64,000 nucleotides of DNA, from NCBI GenBank assembly GCA_013400975.1, contig WBMZ01003276.1:1-64000 (forward strand), in the 5' to 3' direction. The notes beneath the pieces are model-generated. The model made no database searches and had not been told where the DNA came from. It was given only the letters and a program-made list of their open reading frames with translations. Shown here one piece after another: positions 15,101 to 30,100 of the stretch; within the stretch, counting starts at the first letter, position 1, and every line of letters starts with the position of its first letter. This stretch comes from Atrichornis clamosus (Eukaryota; Chordata; Aves; Passeriformes; Menuridae). The translations under genes were made by a program, and so were the position numbers.

Positions 15101-18100
15101 AAGGCCTGGACTGATGGAGTAAAGTGGTGATAGGGTCAGTCTGTTCCCTCTTCATCAGTATGAATCTATGCACAAACAAGGAAGGTAGATGGTACAAGAT
15201 GCCATCTTTCCTACAAGAAATACTTGATCCAAGTGACTCTTTATTTCCTGAGGAAGCAAGGCTGGTAGTTCTGGGAGCATTTTTCTGTTTATTTGGTTTG
15301 GGTTTTTTTGTGTTAATATTCTTATTTGGATAACAACATTTCACTCCTCTTTTCTTATTAAAATATTCTCTATCCTCTGACCTGCTGGATGTAGTTCTGC
15401 TTTTAGATGTGTCTGACACATTATACCATGCAATACTCTACCTGCACAGAGGTTTGTCAACATGCTCTTTTTAAAGTATTTTTTTGGAATTAAAGGTACT
15501 CTGATTTAGTGTACTACCTCGCTGCTGAGCTGTCTGAAGAAATGAGGCAGGTCTTGTAATAACCTAAAGGCATTCTGTTTTAAAAGAACCCACCTGAATG
15601 ACTAAAGGCTCCAGATTGTTTTATTTTGCTGCTGTTTGTATTACAGGTAGGAATTAGTGCTTGCTATCTTAGATACAAGGGAATGTTATCATTTGGCATT
15701 ACTTTCTGAGAGAGCAGTAATTAATGAGTTACAGGTAGTGGCAGAACACTGCTGCACATAAATGATCATTGCTTAAACATCTGTTCAACATACATAGTCA
15801 TTACAACTCAACGTGAGAGCTGTTGACAGCAACCTAAAGCTGTTTTTGGATCAGGTCCACATGTTAAATTTATCAGCCATCAAAGGTAAGTATATAGGAG
15901 TGTGACTTAGCATTATGATGTAAATTTGACTTCTCAAGCTTACTTCTGACTTAAATGTTTTTCTTCTAAACTTTTTGATGACTCAGGGTTTAATCTGTTC
16001 TATAGCTATATTTATGTGTCCTGCTGGTGATTATTCTGCTAGTGGCTTCATAGGGGTAATCCAGAAAGAACATCTGTTTCAAGTTTACAGTCTAAATCAT
16101 GGAAGGATATTTGACCTTATAAGTAGGGAAACAGAATTTACCCAGGAAAACAGCACAACAGGCCAAAATACTGTCAGTTTGGTATATTCTACTTTACCAA
16201 CTCCATTTTCTGCATGCAACTGCACAGAAAAAGCCAAGGCTATGACAACTTAGTGCTGCTTCTGAAGAGGACAATCTTAAATTAGTTATGCGTATATGCT
16301 TTTCTCTCTTTCTCGCCTGTGAGAGAAATTCTATTTTTTAACCCTTGCTTCTGTCCCCTCAAAATCTTCCATAGGACTCCTACAACACGAAGCCAGAGAA
16401 ATGAGTTGTTTCTGTATAGTGTTGGAGATGTGACATTTCAGCAGTCGAGTCAGTATTTCCCCAACTTCAATTGATTTGTCTCCTCTCTGATCCATGCTGT
16501 TTGTAGTCCACAGTTCCTGGCTATAAACAGAAAATACAGCATTCTGCAAGTGACAGTCAGTGCTGCTTCCTTTACAAATGCCTGTTTGTCCTGGCTCTCA
16601 GTGCACCGAGTTCTGTGCAAAGCAATACTACTCTGGGCAATAAGGGGAGCGGCACAGATGATGTTACACAAATCCTTTTCCTTCGCGGAAGCTAAGTCAA
16701 AATTCCAGCAGTGGTCTCTATGACACTGCCCTCCTTTTTGGGGGTGTTTGTCCCCTCCCTGTGTAGAGTTAAGTGATCTCTGCAGAGAATATTTGTCCTT
16801 ATGGTTCATACAAATAGTCTGGAAGATCAAAATATTTTGAAAAATTTCAGTAAGTATCAGGTATCTTTGAAATCTGATTAAAGATTATTCTATCTCTCAT
16901 TCTTAACACACCCCTTTTAAATATCACAATTTGGATGTTATGAAATACTGTAATAACAGCAGGTCTATTTTTCAACATCAAAGTAGAAATGTCTCCAGCA
17001 AAGTGAACTTAAACATGTTGTTTGCCAGGTATCTTTGGTTATATGTGCAAAATAATCTTTTAAACATGGAAAACAAGTTATCGCATTTCTCCAGTCTTTT
17101 CAAGAAAGACGTCATCCTCGAAGATGGGGCTGATCTCTGGAAAAGTGAATGCTTTATTATGGCATGCCCTTTCCAAAATATTGCCCAAGTGCTGTTGAAC
17201 TCCACAGGCAGTGGTTTGACTTGAGAAGGAGTTGCTGTTGCTGTCAGCAACAGAATCTGTTAACAAGATTCTTTATGTACTTCCAAATACTGAAAAAAGC
17301 TTGTTAGTCGTCTGTGTAAGTCAGTGAAAGTCAGTGAATAGAGAAGAAATTCTAATTTAGCAGATGAAAACCTTGTAGCAGCCTTCTAAATTACTGCTCA
17401 CTTAGCTCATTAGTAGATGGCAGCAAATACAGAGTAGCTTGACCTTGAACTACAACTTCATCTTTATCCTGAGCCACCATGAGAGGCCTCTGTTCTTATA
17501 CTTCAGTTCAGCAGATGAATTGCAGATTTAAACCTTTATTCTCTCATTTGGCTGGAATAAAAGTAGAGGTATCTTCTGCAATATCTCTAACCTGAGGACA
17601 GGCTGCATATTGATGTGTACATAGACCTGCATGCCAGCTGGGGCTATTCCGACAGCCTGGCTGTGCTGTAACACACTTGCACCTCTGTCTGTTAATGTGT
17701 ATGAATGTGCAACATGCCTGGTTTTTATCCAAAAATTGTGCTGTTGGGGACACAGCAGCACCTTGTGATCCGACAAGGGGCGAGTTAGCAGTGTGACTGC
17801 TCATAGTGATTGTCGGAGTGAATGAATTACAGCATTAATAGGAATTTTGCTTATAGAGAACTGTCTGGTTTGGGTAATGGGCTTAATTGCCATTTGGAGT
17901 TTGGAGAGAACTGTGTGGTCAATTTGTTATATCCTCCTAGATTTTTGGAAAGTGAGATCAGATTTTCTGCTAGTATAAGGGAGGAAAAATGTAGTAGAGG
18001 AAAAACTAAGTATTTTTATGGTCAAAACAGAATGCAGGATATTTCCTTCTGATACTTAACTATAAGGTAAAAGTTAAAAGCACTAAAATAAGAGACTATG

Positions 18101-21100
18101 TACTTATATTTACTGTTTCTTTCTAGATTGTGATCTAGGAACTCTCAAATGTATATTACCACTTTCTAAAATGGGGGGATTTTGCAGATGCAGGGCTTTT
18201 GGGATGACAGGAAATGAAACTTCGTGAAGTGGGTGATTAGTAGCCTACTTTGAACTACAATAAGCAATGACCAAGACTCTTTGTAATGAGTTGGTGGAAA
18301 GGTGTACAGCCAGGTTTTGTCTCATATTTTCTCTTTCCTATCTCAAGGACTTCTAACTAGGGAAAGCATTTTCTGTTTTCTCCTTTTGAAATTTTTGTGG
18401 TATTTTTTCAGTCATTTTTCAATGCACCAAGCAATACATTTATCTCTCTCTTTGAAAATCCTCTGTGGCTCCATGACTTTCCTTTATAGGAATGACTTTC
18501 CTTTATAGGGATTTGATAAATCACTACTTTGGTTTTCTCTTGTTTTTTTCATCCCCAGCATTCACCATGGGGCCAGTTTGCTCCCAGAATAAAAGGTGAT
18601 AATTGCTTTTAGTCAGTGTTATTTGCATTGGGCTCATGTCCCCCAAATGGTGAGATTTTTGGATGCACCTCTTTAACACCAGGTATTTGGAACTTTTATT
18701 TTGTGATTTGCCAGCTGGCATGTGCCCTTAGAAGTGCCCACCTGCAGGTGGTTAATGGGACCAAATAAAATACTGAGCAAAAAGTTTTATGGTTTTCCTC
18801 TGAGAGCAGTTAGGAAGTTGAAGAGATGACTTTCCTATGCAATAGGCCCTGCCTGTTGATGGAGATGACTGAAAAGCTGGATCCAAATCCCTAGGAGTTA
18901 CTGTTTCTCCTCCCTACAGTGCCAATCCAACATTTGCCAATTTGTTTTCACCCCATTAAAAATGGGAGAGGATACAAAGGCTCAAGGCAGATGGAACCAA
19001 CCTTTTATCTACTTTGAGGGCTTGGATTATAGCATAATAATATAGGGGGATCATGAAACCATTATGTTTGGCTGTTTGTGCCTCAACATCATAGGTGCTT
19101 GCTTGGTTGGTTTGACCTGATTGCTAGCTTTGTGTGAAACTCAGATTTGCAATCTAAACATCACTTTTGAGTTACTGCTACTACAGGATTTGAAAGAATA
19201 AAGGGGAGAACTACAGTTTATTTTTTTTTCTTCGTTATTCATACCTGTTCTGGCTTCACCTGGCCTTTTAAAGCTGAGACTAATAAAGAATTAAAGGATT
19301 CATTAACCAGACAGCAATAACGATCAACTCGGTTGTGCTGGAGCTGTTCCAGATTTTCTCTCTCTCTCCAAAAGTGCAGATATCTTGTTTCTGCATTGCA
19401 AGGCTGTCTCCAGCTGGCTGTGACTCAGATACAAGTCTTCCAGATGTCGTTGCAGAGTACTGTGATGAGACTGCCTTTCTGTCTTCCAGTGTTTAATCAT
19501 GGAAAATGAAAGGAAGATACTGTCTTCTTTTGGCAGCATATGATGTGCTCTGATTCCTAATTTTATTACATCTTACTCTCTAGAGCATGGAAGAAAGTGA
19601 CTGTAAAAAGCAAAAGTGTTCCTTTTCTACTAGCAAAATTGAAACCAGGTGTGCAAAATTTTGATGGCAACATCGAATAAATGTGACTAGCTAAAAACAC
19701 AGGTTAAATGACTTGCAATGGTGAGAAGGGTTAATTTGCATATAATTTTGATTTCCATGTTATTTTTGCCTGAATGCCATTCATCAGTGTTCAGAAGCCC
19801 TCAATTTACTGTTTATAAGATGTTTTTAGCAACAGTGGAAATAACCAAAAGGGAATAGTACAAACCCTTTTCTCTTTGGAAAGGGAAAAAGAGGAAAGTG
19901 TGACTTAGTTCACTTGTGATGCAGCACATTTCTTAAATTCTTAGGGATCTGTTTACTTAGATACCTTAAATAATGAAGAATAAAATTAATATTAAATGAA
20001 ATGCAGAAAAGTTGCTATCAGATGAACAGTGTGTGTATGCATGTGAATGCTGCATGTGTTTAAAATGGTACATAGAAATAACTGAATAGAGCTGGTAGTT
20101 GAACGAAAAGCTATCGTATCCCTCTATTACTCTGTGTAGAACAGAGCAAATCCGGTCTTTTGCCAGATTATTGCTTGCTGAGTGCATTGAGTCTGTGATG
20201 TTTGGCTGCTCTGCAGAAGCAACCCTTATAAACTGAAAACGGATTGAAACACGAGGGTGACGTACTTTGCTTTTATCCTGGTACAAGGCTTTGCAGAAAG
20301 AGCACAGAGAAGAAATTGTCTCGGTTAATTTGCAAACAAAATGAAGACGTGATAGTGACATGGTGCACCCACCCTAGCTTTAATCCAGGTAGCACAGGTA
20401 ACACGTGCTCAGCTGTCCTTTGCTGTATGTGAGCTTGGGATGAAGTCTCTGCCACTTGCTTCCTGCTGCTGCCGCTGCGGTTACCTGCCTTAGCTGTTTA
20501 AATGCTATTACAAGTGTGTCTCTCATGGGATCTTGCACTTTCCTTGTGCTGTGTGTGTGAACCGCTGAGATCTCAGCATCCTTAACACCTCAAACTGGGC
20601 ATACAAAAGCTGGATGAAAGTAAAAAGCAAACGCTTGCTTATCTTGATGGCTTTTACTGGTGCAAAGCTTCCGTGAGTGACGCTGCACAGAAGGGGGTAT
20701 TGTCTTTCAAACAATCAGCCACATCAGTTTCTGGGAGTCTTTGCACTTTCCTACTTTATACAAAATCAGAGAAGCTCTGCGTGCTACAGGGTTGAGCTGT
20801 GCTGAATGTGCTAGTGTAACCCTAAGTGGGAGCAGGCTGGGGAAGTAGTTAGGGTCACTGAATTGTCATTGATGAGCTGGCATCCATCAGTCTTGGGAGC
20901 TTGCTTAGAAAGGATGCAATCACAGCAGCCCTCTGGGGGCTTCAGCAATTTCTGCTGCACTTCTGGCTGTGGAAGGATGGGAGGGAGGTGTTAGTGTTTT
21001 GAATGTAACTCTACGGTAACACACAAGTTTGGGATTTCTACTACAGCTTCTGGGGTTTGTGAGACCAGTGCCATTTTGTTTTCTTACTTCATAAATCTTG

Positions 21101-24100
21101 CACTAAAAACAAGAATTACTTGCTTCAGGTATAGTGCTATGATACTATCTATTATAAATTCTGGTTGCTTACCTGAGGAAGAAATAAATTGATACTGTCT
21201 CTGCTCCAAAGAGCTAAAACTCAGCATACCTAAGTATTTAAATTATTGTATTATTCTATTGCATGACTGTCTGCATCACTGAAATAAAGCAACTGCAGCA
21301 ATGAAGCTAACAAACCTTTAATAAAAGCATTTGCTTGAAAAGCAAGCACTGTGTTGGATGTAGTCCACCAGAATAAAAGCACTTTGGGGCTACAGTATCT
21401 TGTTAAACACATTGTAAATGTTTTTGACAAGAAGCCTGGCAGAATCCAACCATCTCTGGACAGCCAGCATGTCAGAGCATTTCCGAGTGAGATACATCAT
21501 CCTGTCCTGGACTGATAGCTTTGGATAATCCTCTAATCCAAGTGATTGCTTAAATGTTGCAGCCTATTTAGTTTTGCTTGGTCTAGGATGACTTGCTGCT
21601 GAAGAGCTCAGGGTGAATTTTTAAAAGAAAATAAGATTAAAAAAAAAAAGAACTGCAACTGAATAAATGAATTTACCTCCAGCTGTCTAGGGTCCAGGCT
21701 GGACTTAGGGATGTTGTGTCTTAATACCGTATTTGCTCTGTTAGAGACAGCTCCTGAGCTCTGTTTTAACTCTGACTTTGAGCTGTTTTTCCTCTGACTT
21801 CTGGGATTTTTGCTGAGGCTGTCAAAGAGAAGGTGACTTGAAGAAGGCAACATGATGTCTGTTTTGCTCTGAGGACACTGAAGCTTTTGCTTGTCCTTGT
21901 GTCTGATAGAGTAGCCTCTAGTCATCTACTGTTTGCCCTCTGCATGTCTGGTGCTCCCACTGCCGTTGCTGCCTCCTCACAGTGAGGCCAGACTGGTTTT
22001 CACATGCGGTAGCCAAAAAACAATTGAGAAACATATTCCTTTATCTGTCTCCTTCATGGTAGAGCAAAGTTGGTTTCTTTGCGCTCAAACCACATAAAAA
22101 TGGTGAGTTGGAAGTTCTCTGTGGAAGGTGCTGTGGAGTGGAGGAATTAATTTAAGCCAGCTGTCCTGTTCCCACTGTTTCACAAACAGTGTCACATTAG
22201 GATTGTTGATTTTGACCTTGTCTTGGGGCTGGGGAAAGTTGGGCACTGGGGTGATGGTTCAGAGTGCCAATCTGCTTCCTGGCCCCTGCCTCCCACCAAG
22301 AGGATTGAGAAGGGGGATGATGTGCCCTGCACCTGGGCCAGGCTGGCAGCAGAGCAGAGCCTGACTCTGGGAAGAGTGAGGACCAGTAGAGCCCACCCAC
22401 TCCTTGGGGTAGCTGGAGCCTGCCCTTCCTCCTGTTTTGGGGTGGCTATGTGGTTGTTTAATCCCTTTTGCCATTGGCCAAGAAAAGTTACCATGAGTTC
22501 ATAAGTAAGGATGGTGAGAAGCAAAAGATTCATAGCTCATGTTTTTCCTCCTTTTCCTGCCTCTGCTCTTAATTGTTCTGAGAAAGGAGAGACTCCTTCC
22601 CCTCCTCCTCTAAGAATCACAACAGTTTTTTGTTTTGCTTCTCTTTTACAGATCAATTTTGTAGCCTGCCAGCTGTTTGCACTTCTGGCTGCATTTTGGT
22701 TTCGTATTTACTTAAGTCCCAGCCATGCCAGCTCCGCTGTTCGCCATGCATTTGCCACCCTCTTTGGAATATACTTTGCTGTCTTCTGCTTTGGGTGGTG
22801 AGTATTGAGTCACCATGTCGACAGGGCTTGGGTAAAAATACTTTTAAACTTCATATCATCTTTTCTGGATTACATCTTGTTAGTCTTAAGGCACTTGATG
22901 TTACCCTAAAAAAAAATATCCTAACCAACATGACCATTCCAAACCCTTAAAGTAAAATGAGTCATGAAAGTATTTTTAAGTGAAGTACTGAATTTAATTT
23001 GTGATGTTAGTTCTGGAAGTTAAAGCCACACCAGTCTGCTGTGAAGATACCTCTTTTGGAAAAGATGTATCCAATTTGAATGGGCACTTTGAGCCAGTCT
23101 GCTCTTTCTCTGTCAATCACATGGATGACATCTTTTCAATAATTATCAGACTGTGTTGGACAGTCAGGCTATCAAGATGTCATTGTGTTAATCCATGTTT
23201 ACTGGTACCCTGACATGACATCACATTTATGTTATTTGCATGGAAAAATATTCTTTTGCTCTGAACTGTCCGCACTTCCAGGTAACATAGAAATTATCTA
23301 AATGCTCACTTTGTTATCTTCAAGGTATTCCATTCATCTTTTTGTCCTGGTGATGATGAACTATGGCATTATGAACATGGCGAGTATTCCCAACATCCAC
23401 AGGTGAGCCGATGTGGCTGCAAGTCTGGAGCTGCCCCTCTGACAACTTCTCTGCTTTCAGGGAGAAGGGGGTTTTTAGAACTACCTTCTATTCTTTGCTG
23501 CTTTTCTTTTCCAGTTACTTGCAGGAGCTTTGTTCATTGAGTAACAGAAGCAGCTTGTAATCTCAGTTTGTGGTTTATTTGGATTAAGGTATTGCATTTT
23601 TCTGTGAAATTGCTGGCCTCAAAATTTGGCTTTTGCAGGCTTAGTAATTTATGGCCAAACCTCTGGGTCTGAAACATAATGAAGTCATGTTCTCCTTGGT
23701 CTTACGTCCTTCTGGATCACATTTGAGAATCCTTTTTAATGTGTTTTCCCCCTCGCTGTTTGGCCTTCAGGTATTTTCCACTTATTCTTGAGTTAGGTCG
23801 TTCAAATAAGGTCACTGTGGCAGCTTAACTTAGTGATCCACAAAATGAGGTCTTGCTTTTGGTACTGGGCTTTGTGAAAAAGTAGAAAGTACCAGAATTG
23901 TCTTTGCTTTGAAGTAGAATCTTATGGTGTCATCATGAGAAATTGTCCACTGTAGTATCCACCGTTTCCCTATACAAATGCCTCAGAGGAAGGAAGACAC
24001 TTAAGACTCCTGAAGTACTTTTATCAAATGAGTGCCTTCCTAGGCAAAAGACAAAAAGTGCTTTCATATGTAAGTGAAAAGTACATGGTAGTTATGTCTT

Positions 24101-27100
24101 CTTTCACTAAGAGAAGTTCATGTGAAAGAGTTCCTCTGCTCAGTGAATAAGCCTTCTTGTGTGGGTACCATTCTCTTTTAAGAGAAAGTTCTGCACTAGG
24201 GAGTTTTAAAAATCATTTAGGGAGAGTTGCTTACTTTCCATCAGTCTGCACAGAAAAGGAATTTTTATTTGTAAAACTGCTACTTTATCACTGGCAGTTC
24301 TTCCTGCTTCCTTACTTTTTTTTTTGGGTGGTTTGATTGGGATGTGTTACTAGTGATTTCTGTCTCTACACTGTCTGGCTGTTTCTGTAGCTGCTGTTGA
24401 ATGCTTGTAATCCACATCATGTGGGCTGGGGAATGGAAACCCTTTCTTCACTTGCCTTCAGGGCCAGGGCTGTCTGTGGATCTGATGTTCAGATAATCAT
24501 CTTGTCTTCCTTTTTTTCACTTTCCTCTCTATTAGATCCCTCTTTAATGGGAACCCCACTTATGATTTTTCTAAGATTATTTGGAAATGTGATGAATAAA
24601 TAGCAAGCATGTTGACAGCAGTCACTAGCATTTTGCACCAGCAAGAGAAGGTATTAAGGAGTTTTTTTCCACTCCCTCAAAGAATACAAAGCCCAGAAGT
24701 TCAGAGGTAATTAATAATGTCACACACAAAAAAATAAGTCATTGGACAATGTTTGTTAAAGAAATGCCATCCAGAGACCAAAATAAAAAGGTGTTAAAAA
24801 TGTGTGTTTTGGTTTCCTGGTCATCATCCCTGCCTGTCACCTGAGGGAAACTCAGCAGTTAGTGATTGTACATCAGAGGAATCAAGTCTACAGAAGAATC
24901 ATCCAATAGTTATTTACATCTTCACAGACAACTGGAGGTGGTGATAAGGAAAAGGAAACAGCTTCAATACGAAAACCCCTCATCTTCCTCTTTAGCCGCT
25001 TAGCCACAATGGGAAAAACAGCTGTATACTGAAACACAAATAAAGCCAGTTCATGTAATGTTGCCCACTGCTGTGAGACAGTCTTGTGTGGATTTGAGTC
25101 AATGTGAAATGTCAATCCAACATGCTGAAAAACCTCAGGAGTTATGAGGGAGGATTGGATTAGGACTTTTCTACTGTATTCCACTAGCCATAGCAGTATG
25201 CTTCAAGGTATATCCACATTATTAACTTTGGCAAAATAACAATGTATTCAAACTGCTTGAGAGTAAGCTTGAACAATGTCACTTTAAGGTCTGGACCTGT
25301 TCATACAGGAGACCTGTAAAAGTACTGGATCATTCATAGTGGGGCTTCAAGACCTGGTTTATTTCCCCCCAAAAAACCACAGTGGAAGAGAACAAATGAA
25401 ATAAACGACATAATTTAACCGTCATGCTCTTTTCCCTGGTTATTTTCTTCTGGTTTGCTTTCTGGTGAAGCTGCTAGCCTTCAAGGCCTGTAAATGGACA
25501 AATTAACCCAGCATCAGAAATGCTGCCAGCTGCAACAGTGATTCAGTATATCTCTCCCTGTGTGCCCCTCTTTCAATCTAAGTGCATGGAGGCTTATTTT
25601 ATATCCTGCATCCTGTTACATGTCTGAGCTGGGTGACTTGCCTTTGAATGGATGCTTGCCATTCTCTGGTGATGAGAGGGGAATCCAAGGACCTTGCTGA
25701 GGCAGGACTGGATGCCTGACCCAGATAAAATAACATAAATTCTGCTCTGAATTTCCTGGAGAATCTGTCATGTTCCCTCAGTCTGCCTTTCATCCAGCTG
25801 TTTGTTCTGGGCCACATGACCTGCAGGTTGCCTTGTGATCCATCACTGTCACTCACACTGCAGTTTATTAGTCCCCAGGGAGGAAAAACTCATTTCTTTT
25901 AAAACCAGCCATAATTTGACAAAGGTCTGGCTCTTTTTCAGTTTTCTGGTGGCTGATTCTCTTGTCTGATTTCACCTTTAGTTCTCCCCTGTGATAGATC
26001 CTCTCATGGGTCTGGGGGATCCCTGCTTGGCAATGTGGCTTGGCTCTGCCAGGCATGCAGGATGTGCCACCTTGTTCTGTAGCCTGTTGGTCTTTGCATC
26101 TTCTCCACACATGAATAGCCTCTGCTACGGGGCACACCAGTAGACCTGATCCTGGTGTGTTCATGTGGTGCAGGCCTTTCATTCTGGTGTCCTAGCTCTC
26201 CATTGCACTGTGTAATTTGCTTCATGTGTCAGTCTGTTTCCAAACACTCATCCCCTTCTTACCTCTCCAGTATCCTTTTGCTGTCTCACGTAAATACAGG
26301 GGGAAGTAACTGGTATGAAGGGCTGTATCTGCCCATGCAGACACTGCAATATTTCCAGTTTTCAGACTGTTCAATTCTTAGGATAGAAAGAATCACGCTA
26401 CTGCTCTGCCTAACATAAGTTTGCTATGATCTTGAAACATGGAGAGTGAATTTGTCACATTCCACTTAAGGAATGCTTCTTCGATTGGACACAGTGATCT
26501 TACAGGTCCTTTCCAACCTGTATGATTCTATGATTCTTCTGGAAGATGGTGTGCTTCAACATGGAGAGGCTATGGGCTGTTATCTGACTTTATACAAAAC
26601 CACAAGAGAGAGAATACCTTAAATTTGAATTTTTTTAGTCTCTACTAGCCCTGAGGAAGAGTTGTAAATAAAGAACATTTACAGGTAAAAAAATGCAGTG
26701 TACAACTTCAGTGATGAACATACAGTATGATCTGGTTTCAAACACTTGAGTTGGACAGAAATTTCAAAATAATATGTGAAGATGGGAACTTTGAAATGAA
26801 ATGTGCACCTTGAATTGATTCTATTTCTTCTTTCCTTTTTTCTCCACCCCCAGAGTGCAGAAACACCTCTGTAAGGTTTCAACCAGGTATACAAAACCAT
26901 CAGTTCCCTTTGAAAATTTCTTCCAGGTCTTGTAGCATAGCTTGTTAACAATCTGATTTGACAAAATCAAAACAAGCCCAACCCAATTTGAGTGTTTCTA
27001 GTTCTTGTTGGTACTTGTGTTGGTAACTATGTGTTCTGTGTGTTATATTTTTAGGTACTCCTTTGTCGTAGCTATGGGATACCTCACATTGTGCCACATA

Positions 27101-30100
27101 AGCAGAATATACATATTTCATTATGGTATTCTCACTACAGATTTTTCCGGGTGAGTGAGTCTGCGAACTGGTTCCTGTGTCAATCAGTATTAGTTGATTT
27201 CAGGATGTTTTAAGAATAATTTTTATGTTATCTGTGAAGCACATGCAATTTTGTTTCTCGTAATCTTTTTCCAAGACTTTCGTTGTGATTATTTTTTTTT
27301 TAAGGAAAGAATAAACTCTATGATTTTTTTTCACTGACTCATTGTTTCTACTGTTTACTTGCTAGACACCATGTAGTTAGGCAGGTAGAGCTTGGTTAGC
27401 TGGCCTTCCACCTAGAGCAACCTGGGAGGATAAGTCGTACAGTCTCTCACTGGAGCTGGAGGAGGGCTTACATGGCTGGTACTCTGGTCCCTGGTGGCCT
27501 GCCCTGAGATGTGGGGTGGGCTGCTCTCCTTCCTACTTCCTAGGCACAGCTGTCAGCTCTGTGTCTTCTTTCCGCCATTCTGATTTATCCTGAAGCCCCA
27601 GCTGGGAAGGTGTTTCCCACCCCAGGCACTCCAGCAGGTGTGAGGGCAAGACCTGGCCAGGGGTGAGTTGCTGGAGAGCTGGCTGAGTAACCCAGGCAGA
27701 GAGACAAGAGATGAGCTTACAGGTTCTCTCACAGGGACAGGTTGTGGCTGCTGTTTTAATAGCACAACTTTTGCTTTTTGTATATACTGTAGTCTCTGAT
27801 TCACCCAGAGAAGCAGTAGAGGATGCTTTGCCAAAAGAGACGGCTAACCCTATATGTTTCAATTGTGAGAGGAAGGTATGCTTTTGCATGATTTAAAACC
27901 AATGTGCTAATCTGTATTCCACTTGTTTAATTGAATGTCTGAGTACAGAGTAATTAGTAGTATACTATGAAAATTTTCTGTAAACTCGCACAGTACATGA
28001 CTCCTCCAAATCTCTGTCACCTTATGGGCATAGAGGAGGAGATTGAAGGGTTTTGCTGTCTGTGTCCATGTGTCTGTCTCTTTGAGGTGGTGGGTTTAAG
28101 CATTTAATTAAAATTTAGGTGGTGGAGAGGAAGTTTCTCTGAAAGTCCTGTTAATTTTTTTATTAAGGAGGGTGCAGAAATGGGAATTCACACATTTAAA
28201 GAAATGTAGTTGTGTGCTTTTTTCTGCAGCTTTTTTAATACACAAAAGTATGTCCTGAAAGAGCATGACATGCCAAGAAGCCTATAAATGGGCTTGGAAT
28301 GCTACAGCTTTGTGTGTATGAGACAGAGAGGGAAATGTGAGAGATCATACTTTTCTGAATAGCGTGTTCAGAAATGCACTGTGAGGTGTGTTAGCTCTCT
28401 CTCTCTGAATACATTTAATAAAGATCCAGCTGAGACTGGAGGTGGAAGAAGAGGAATGGTGATTATTTGGTATAGACTAGGTAGCATTTTCTGCTCTCTT
28501 GATGAAAAAGGAACTACTCTTATTTAATGATGAGCTTGAGGATAATAATGGTAGTGCAAGAATAATACCTGAACTTACTCTGTTATTTGATTTTGTCTGG
28601 ATGCTTGAAGATACACACCAATTCCTAAACTTCAGTGAAACATAAGACTGCTAAGTAGTGAACAAATGGAAAATGTACTATGGGTATGAGTTGCACCTTC
28701 ATGGAATATTTTAAAAGCTAGGAATAAATAAAAATACTGTAGTGCCAAACTTGGAATCCAAAGTGCTGAAACACAGATAAGCATCATAAATCTGTCTTAA
28801 AACCTGTTTTCCTCAGCTGTAAATATGTGCCTATTGAGGCTTTAGGCACATACCCAAACAAATGTGATGACCCAGAGAGACAAAATATACTCCCTGGCCA
28901 CAGTTTTGTCATGTATTAGCAGCAACTGAACCTCCTCTTGCTCATTCTCCCATATTTGATGGTTCCTCATCTATTGCATGTAATAATAGGGAAGCATTCA
29001 TACAGGTTCCTGGCTGGAAGGATGGACTTAAAGTTCTCCCTCAGGACTGCATAAACCATGGAATCCATGGAGCTATGCGTATCTCCCTCCAGCTTCCCAC
29101 CATTTTGGGTGAACATGGGTGAGGATATACATTGAGAAGGCAAAACACTGGATTTAGGGGAATCTTTAAGATGCAACAAAAAGCCTGTAATCTGCTGACC
29201 TGTGTTTGAGGTTTCAGTGTCCTGTAAGTCTCTGGTGATACCTGGTTGTAAGGAGGAAGTTTTAGTCTACATCAAACAGACACATAACCAATTGTAGTGC
29301 CATCAGCTTTACAATGTCAGTTCCCTAAAGTGGCAAATCAGATGTTAAATGAATGTTTCGTAGCATCAGTGCTGAAAGCCAGTATCCCTCATTTGCTCTC
29401 TTGACCAACTTTGTGCACTTAACAACTTCCATGCATAACCCTTTTGATGTGTGCTTGCAAATACAATTTTTTTAGGTGTTTTTAGTAATAGTTGGTTGTG
29501 CTGTTTGTTTGGAGCCGTCCCATTTTGGGAACAGAACTTGTAAAATGCAGGTAGAGGGGGAGAGAACAAGATAAGTTTTGAGTCATATCTTAAGCAAATT
29601 GGAAAATGGAAGATCAAACTGTGGTGCATCACTTCAAGGTTAAGAAATAAGTTGTTACCTACTGGTGACTTGTTATTTCTTCTAACTCCTGCAAAGGTTA
29701 GGTTTGGTCACTGAGTCCCACAGTCAGAACTGTACTCAAGCTGCTTGCAGCTATTTCTTGATTTAAGTGTTTTCCATGTATTAATGTAGTACTTAAGAAA
29801 AAAATCAATTTTTTTTTAAACCACTGCCAGATTTTAAGGAAAACCAGTTCAGCTTGCTGCAGTTTAATTTTAATTACTTCTAAAAAAATGTGTTTATATT
29901 TACCAAATTTCTTTCATTTATATTATTAAATAAGTGGTGACTTAGTTTAGGAATTTTCTCTTTACTACTTTCTCAAGGAAAACTATTCATTTTTGAACAC
30001 TAATTGTACAATAACTGAATGCTGTTCTTCCCCCTTAATTCAAATTTAAGAGAAATGTGCATGTTTTATTTTGCATTTGTATATTGTACCTGGAAAAACT

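Larger units (their letters stand above)
147..22651 (+). other. MBOAT1: MBOAT1 intron 1 (22.5 kb)
   Basis: The donor is GTGAGG and the acceptor is CTCTTTTACAG. Apart from the CpG-rich first 200 bases it is ordinary AT-leaning intronic DNA. Visible contents are (GT)7 at 3496-3509, a (TTTG)n stretch at 11371-11387, an A12 run at 12184-12195, a G/T-rich tract at 13063-13128, a 9-bp-arm inverted repeat at 17235-17253 and an 18-bp tandem duplication at 18473-18509. Many short open frames occur on both strands, but none has a recognisable domain or splice-supported structure. I recognise no RNA gene or complete transposon here. A large first intron commonly carries enhancers, but none can be pinpointed by eye. 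Confidence 0.9.

Noticed and set aside
16450..16830. 126-codon - strand open frame in intron 1
   Set aside because: No domain, and no ancestry as a processed pseudogene or transposon that I can recognise.
19966..20361. 131-codon - strand open frame in intron 1
   Set aside because: Low-complexity C-terminus, no recognisable family and no promoter or splice evidence.
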